Below, piece after piece: positions 60,850-64,000 of a stretch of DNA of 64,000 nucleotides. A program made the position numbers and the translations under genes. Under the pieces are notes generated by a model that saw only the letters and a list, made by a program, of their open reading frames with translations, made no database searches and was not told the DNA's origin. The stretch spans positions 1,417,001 to 1,481,000 of the forward strand of contig JAPPUL010000079.1 in NCBI GenBank assembly GCA_026874595.1. The letters are read 5' to 3'. Source of the DNA: Sipunculus nudus (lineage: Eukaryota > Annelida > Sipuncula > Golfingiida > Sipunculidae). Numbering within the stretch: position 1 is the first letter of the stretch; the number at the start of each line of letters is the position of its first letter.

Positions 60850-62091
60850 TTAATCAAGGCCTGGAGGGGGAAATGCTTTACAAAGCTCCTTAACTTGAGC
60901 TTCTATCTTAGCAATAAGGTTAGAATCGTGATGCTTCAAAATGACCTGTTCAATCCATGAAGCTAAAGTAAGCATTTCGTTATGTCCCATGCCCTGAGAA
61001 CTTATAGCAGGGGTTCCAATGCGAATACCGCTAGGGTTAAAAGGCCCTCGTTTATCAAAAGGGACAGCATTAGCATTAACAACAATACCAGCCTTATTTA
61101 AAGCCGAGGCAGCCTCTTTGCCGGTAATATTTTTATTAGAAAGGTCAATAAGGATAAGATGGTTATCAGTACCCTTTGTAACGAGGTTAAAACCTTTGTT
61201 TATAAGTTCATTGGCAAGTATTTTAGCATTATCGACAGTTCTTTTGGCATAAAGTTTAAAATCGGAAGAAGTAGCCTCTTTGAGGGCAACAGCAATAGCA
61301 GCAGTGGTGTGATTATGTGGGCCTCCCTGCAGGCCAGGGAAAACGGCTTTATCGAGTTTATCCTTAAAAGCTTCTTTAGAAAGAATCAAAGCACCCCTAG
61401 GTCCTCTTAAAGTTTTATGAGTGGTAGTGGTAATGATATCAGCAAAGGGAGCAGGACTTGGGTGCACGCCAGCGACAACAAGCCCTGCGATATGAGCAAT
61501 ATCACAAACTAACAAGGCGCCGACCTCAGATGCGATAGAAGAGAAAGCCTTAAAGTCGATGATACGAGGATAAGCGCTAGCCCCAGCCCAGATGATAGAA
61601 GGTCTTGAACGCTTGGCAATATCTCTTAGTTTGTCATAATCAATAAGCAAAGAGTTCTCATTAAGCTCGTAAGGAACAGAGTTATAAAGGATGCCAGAAA
61701 AGCTAACCTTCCAACCATGCGTAAGATGCCCGCCATGCGGCAGAGAAAGACCCATAATGGTATCATTAGGTTTAAGGAAAGCAAGATAAACAGCCATATT
61801 TGCAGGGGAACCGGAAAGGGGCTGAACATTGGCATGGTCCATATGAAAGAGTTCTTTGGCACGACTTATGGTAATTTCTTCTATTTGGTCAATAAACTCC
61901 TGTCCTTCATAATATCGTTTTCTAGGATATCCCTCAGAGTACTTATTGGTAAGACAAGAGCCCGTAGCCTGCATAACAGCCTTAGAGGTATAATTCTCAG
62001 AAGGGATTAAACGGATCTTGTTCTTTTGTCTAAAAGCCTCTTTATTGATGAGTTGAAATATATGGTTATCAGTAGTAGCTAAATCTGTCAA
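60850..62091 (-). CDS. glyA: serine hydroxymethyltransferase
   Basis: GlyA interconverts serine and glycine and charges tetrahydrofolate with one-carbon units. The 413-residue PLP enzyme has LIPSENYTSKAVMQATGS, NKYSEGYPRKRYYEGQEFID, the PLP lysine in TTTTHKTLRGPRG near residue 227, GLQGGPHNHTTAAIAVALKEA and GIRIGTPAISSQGM. It starts at TTG with AGGAG nine bases upstream. It provides methylene-tetrahydrofolate for the ThyX protein. Confidence 0.95.
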   Translation of the reverse strand: MTDLATTDNHIFQLINKEAFRQKNKIRLIPSENYTSKAVMQATGSCLTNKYSEGYPRKRYYEGQEFIDQIEEITISRAKELFHMDHANVQPLSGSPANMAVYLAFLKPNDTIMGLSLPHGGHLTHGWKVSFSGILYNSVPYELNENSLLIDYDKLRDIAKRSRPSIIWAGASAYPRIIDFKAFSSIASEVGALLVCDIAHIAGLVVAGVHPSPAPFADIITTTTHKTLRGPRGALILSKEAFKDKLDKAVFPGLQGGPHNHTTAAIAVALKEATSSDFKLYAKRTVDNAKILANELINKGFNLVTKGTDNHLILIDLSNKNITGKEAASALNKAGIVVNANAVPFDKRGPFNPSGIRIGTPAISSQGMGHNEMLTLASWIEQVILKHHDSNLIAKIEAQVKELCKAFPPPGLD

Positions 62092-62204
62092 AGGGGTTGG
62101 CTCCTAAAAATGGTTTTAAAAAAAAGAAAGTGAATAAAAGGGCATAAATGTAATACTTAGCCAGGAGATAAAATATTACAAAAAAAGCAAAAAAAAGTAA
62201 AATA

Positions 62205-62277
62205 AAGTGTTATAAATGAGTAAAAAAGTTATAAATGAGTAAAAAAAAGGAAAAGACAGTGGAAAAGACAGTGGAAA
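62205..62277. repeat. two adjacent short direct repeats
   Basis: GTTATAAATGAGTAAAAAA occurs twice (near 62210 and 62228), followed by two copies of GGAAAAGACAGT. They lie between glyA and the 3' end of the next minus-strand gene. Confidence 0.85.
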
Positions 62278-62280
62278 AAA

Positions 62281-63126
62281 TTATCTACGCCTAAAACCTC
62301 TAAAGCCACTACTTCTTCTTGAGCTTCCCCCTCCCCAAATACTACGCCTGGAAGATCTATTAGTAGCGCGATTAGAACGGTTAGTAGTTTGTTTTTTTGC
62401 CCGAGAGTTATTAGAAGAGGCCCAACTACCTCTCCTCTTTGATTTAGAAGCCCATGATCGAGCAGAAGCTTTTTGTTTATCGGAAGCATTTTCGTTAAAA
62501 TTGGAAGAAGCCTGTTTAGTTTTCTGGTTCTGAGCCTGTCCGGCAGGAGTATCTCTAAAAGAGTTCCTGTCATTTCTCAAGTTAGAGTAATTGGAAACAG
62601 GAGTGCTATAAAAAGGAGTTCTCATAGCCCAGTAGGTAATAAGGGCACCCGTCAAAGCATAAGTAAGAGGTGAAGTGGTATTATAGTAAGAATAAGGGCC
62701 ATAGCCGCTTCTTGAATATTCGACCTGTTGATTATTGACATTACGGGTTAAGGTAATAAGCTTGGTATCGTCGTCTGAGAAGCCGTTTTGGGTCTGGTCT
62801 ATGTAAAGGGTAACATTCTGAGAAGCTTCAGAAGGGCTTTGAACGAATATAGAAATGACCTCATCGCCGGAGTATAATCTATTAGCCTCTTTTTCAAATT
62901 CCTGAGGGGACTTAGCCTTAATAAAAGCCTTTTGCAAAGCCTCAACATCGAGTTTAATAAGGAGCTCCTGTCCATAATCGCCCTGAGCCCAAGGGGCATT
63001 AGCATTAACATTAGGAGAGTTTTGGTTATTATTATTTTTAATAAAGCCCTGAGAGCTGTCATAGAAGAAGATATAGTAAACAAATAAAATAGCAGCCATA
63101 GTGATTAAAACGTTTTTAGTACTCAT
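62281..63126 (-). CDS. membrane protein with Arg/Ser-rich tail
   Basis: The 281-residue protein has one N-terminal membrane segment (VLITMAAILFVYYIFFY), an Asn-rich linker, and a folded region (~55-165) with EALQKAFIKAKSPQEFEKEANRL (as two parts) and a strand region ISIFVQSPSE...VTLYID. A second hydrophobic stretch, SPLTYALTGALITYWAM, is near residue 160. From ~195 to the end it is Asn/Gln/Lys, then Arg/Ser/Gly-rich, ending RRSSGFRGFRRR. Such tails are often disordered and bind RNA, DNA or acidic polymers. I recognise no family. Confidence 0.65.
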   Translation of the reverse strand: MSTKNVLITMAAILFVYYIFFYDSSQGFIKNNNNQNSPNVNANAPWAQGDYGQELLIKLDVEALQKAFIKAKSPQEFEKEANRLYSGDEVISIFVQSPSEASQNVTLYIDQTQNGFSDDDTKLITLTRNVNNQQVEYSRSGYGPYSYYNTTSPLTYALTGALITYWAMRTPFYSTPVSNYSNLRNDRNSFRDTPAGQAQNQKTKQASSNFNENASDKQKASARSWASKSKRRGSWASSNNSRAKKQTTNRSNRATNRSSRRSIWGGGSSRRSSGFRGFRRR

Positions 63127-63398
63127 ATATTAATACCTACAATTTAAAAGAATATGTAAACCAAAAGCTTTAAAAAAAGCCAAACACCTTATCGACAAAC
63201 ATGTAATTTGTAATTTAAGTTAAGAAAACCACATGGAAATCAAAAATAAGACGAAAAGCCTTAAAAGCGACATACAAGGAAAAGATAATACAAAAGCTAC
63301 AATAAGTTAAGATATAAGTTAATATAAAAAACAATTTAGGATAAAAGTCTTTAAAAGAGTTAAGTAGAAGTGTCTTTAGGGAGCAAAGGTATAATTAA

Positions 63399-64000
63399 TT
63401 AGCTGTTAGAATTATTTTGGTTAGAATTTGGGTCAAAGACGTCATGGAGGTTCTGCGGGGGGTCAAAACTAATCTCTTCAAAGAGGATATCATAAAACTC
63501 TTTTCTAGTAATAATAAGCCTCCAATCGTCGATTCTTTCGTCGAAGTCAAAATCCAAGTTATCCTGCCAGAGGTCAAAGTCGTCAAACTCGCCATCATAA
63601 AGCCCCCAAAGGAAGCGAACGCGAAGAGGATTTAAGTTATCATTAAGGATTAAATTAATGCGAGTGTGAGGGTCAAAGTCGCTATATCTTTCTATATAAT
63701 CCTCGGCCTCATCTATAATATTTTGAATAAAGTCAAAACCCTTGTCGGTAATTTCATATAAAGCATCGTCAACATTAATATGAACAAGTTCATTAAACAT
63801 AAGGTGGTCAAAAACGGGTTCAATGTATTCATCAAGCTGAGCAAGAGGCAAAGAGAAAGCCAATCCGCCCTCATCGAGTTCCAAAGACATTTTTTTAAGG
63901 ACGTAAATGCTACTATATTTAAGGATTTCCAAGTTAATGTTGCTATTGATGCTTTGTGAGAGGTTTGGGTCATAGAAATACGGGAAAGAGGTTTTATTAT
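63399..64000 (-). CDS. acidic protein of unknown function, 5' end outside window
   Basis: The frame stays open to the window edge (no stop up to base 63998), so the start lies beyond it; an internal TTG at 63932 is not needed. The visible 200 residues are very acidic, rich in Asp, Phe and Leu (for example DGEFDDFDLWQDNLDFDFDE), and end in an Asn/Ser tail. The region around LYEITDKGFDFIQNIIDEAE looks helical, like a winged-helix end, but I cannot assign it. Its strongly negative charge contrasts with the strongly positive neighbour at 62281; the two might interact (speculative). Confidence 0.6.
   Translation of the reverse strand, partial: NKTSFPYFYDPNLSQSINSNINLEILKYSSIYVLKKMSLELDEGGLAFSLPLAQLDEYIEPVFDHLMFNELVHINVDDALYEITDKGFDFIQNIIDEAEDYIERYSDFDPHTRINLILNDNLNPLRVRFLWGLYDGEFDDFDLWQDNLDFDFDERIDDWRLIITRKEFYDILFEEISFDPPQNLHDVFDPNSNQNNSNS

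Overview
The window is AT-rich bacterial chromosome, almost fully coding, with about 55 protein genes, one tRNA and one SRP RNA. The cell is almost certainly diderm: there are two predicted outer-membrane beta-barrels, lipoproteins with relaxed lipoboxes, and an MlaF-type ABC ATPase. Many genes carry good Shine-Dalgarno sites, and GTG and TTG starts are common. The set of families (ThyX in place of ThyA, an EF-G-like FusA2, DUF1015, CysO/Mec sulfur chemistry, lipoboxes that stray from consensus) would suit a spirochaete or another deep-branching diderm phylum. The sequence alone does not settle the phylum. I see no phage, insertion sequence, CRISPR array or rRNA.

Layout. 1-6.3 kb is an envelope/accessory block: a TPR protein cut by the window edge, a lipoprotein, a small beta-barrel, a TPR lipoprotein carrying a caspase-like domain whose catalytic residues are both replaced, a secreted protein with its own promoter and terminator, and a convergent beta-barrel. 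6.3-11.2 kb holds pepA, pyrF, bioD and bioA. 11.2-24.9 kb holds ubiX, an M16 peptidase, an EF-G-like GTPase, a first HU-like protein, a GT-C glycosyltransferase, ribE, an ECF sigma factor, an MlaF-like ATPase whose 3' end is present in three 183-bp tandem copies, accA, prs, rsmD and an NlpC/P60 protein. 24.9-38.3 kb holds mnmG, a second HU-like protein, a Nif3-like protein, psd, a cobA-hemD fusion, an unknown gene behind a G-tract array, membrane-anchored msrA, overlapping queD/queE, gpsA, a two-domain ThyX and a cation efflux protein.

38.3-45.5 kb is the conserved block recR, ybaB, dnaX, SRP RNA, tRNA-Ser(GGA) on the minus strand, followed by dnaE on the plus strand. 45.5-48.6 kb is a complete protein-thiocarboxylate cysteine pathway (cysM, mec, cysO, moeZ). 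Its carrier protein has a 10-residue tail after the diglycine, so it probably needs proteolytic maturation. 48.6-49.3 kb is a gene-free stretch with three nested or adjacent hairpins. The rest holds a DUF1015 protein, small conserved proteins, a phospholipase-D-like protein, two low-complexity Gly/Glu-rich proteins, lysA, pepP, a CCA-enzyme-like HD protein with a degenerate nucleotidyltransferase core, pyk, glyA, an Arg/Ser-tailed membrane protein and an acidic protein cut by the right edge.

A recurring trait is short tandem duplication (7-21 bp units, 2-6 copies, mostly purine-rich) between genes, often just before a start codon, and sometimes inside genes (msrA, accA, the Gly/Glu-rich proteins). 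All assignments rest on reading motifs by eye; no database search was run.
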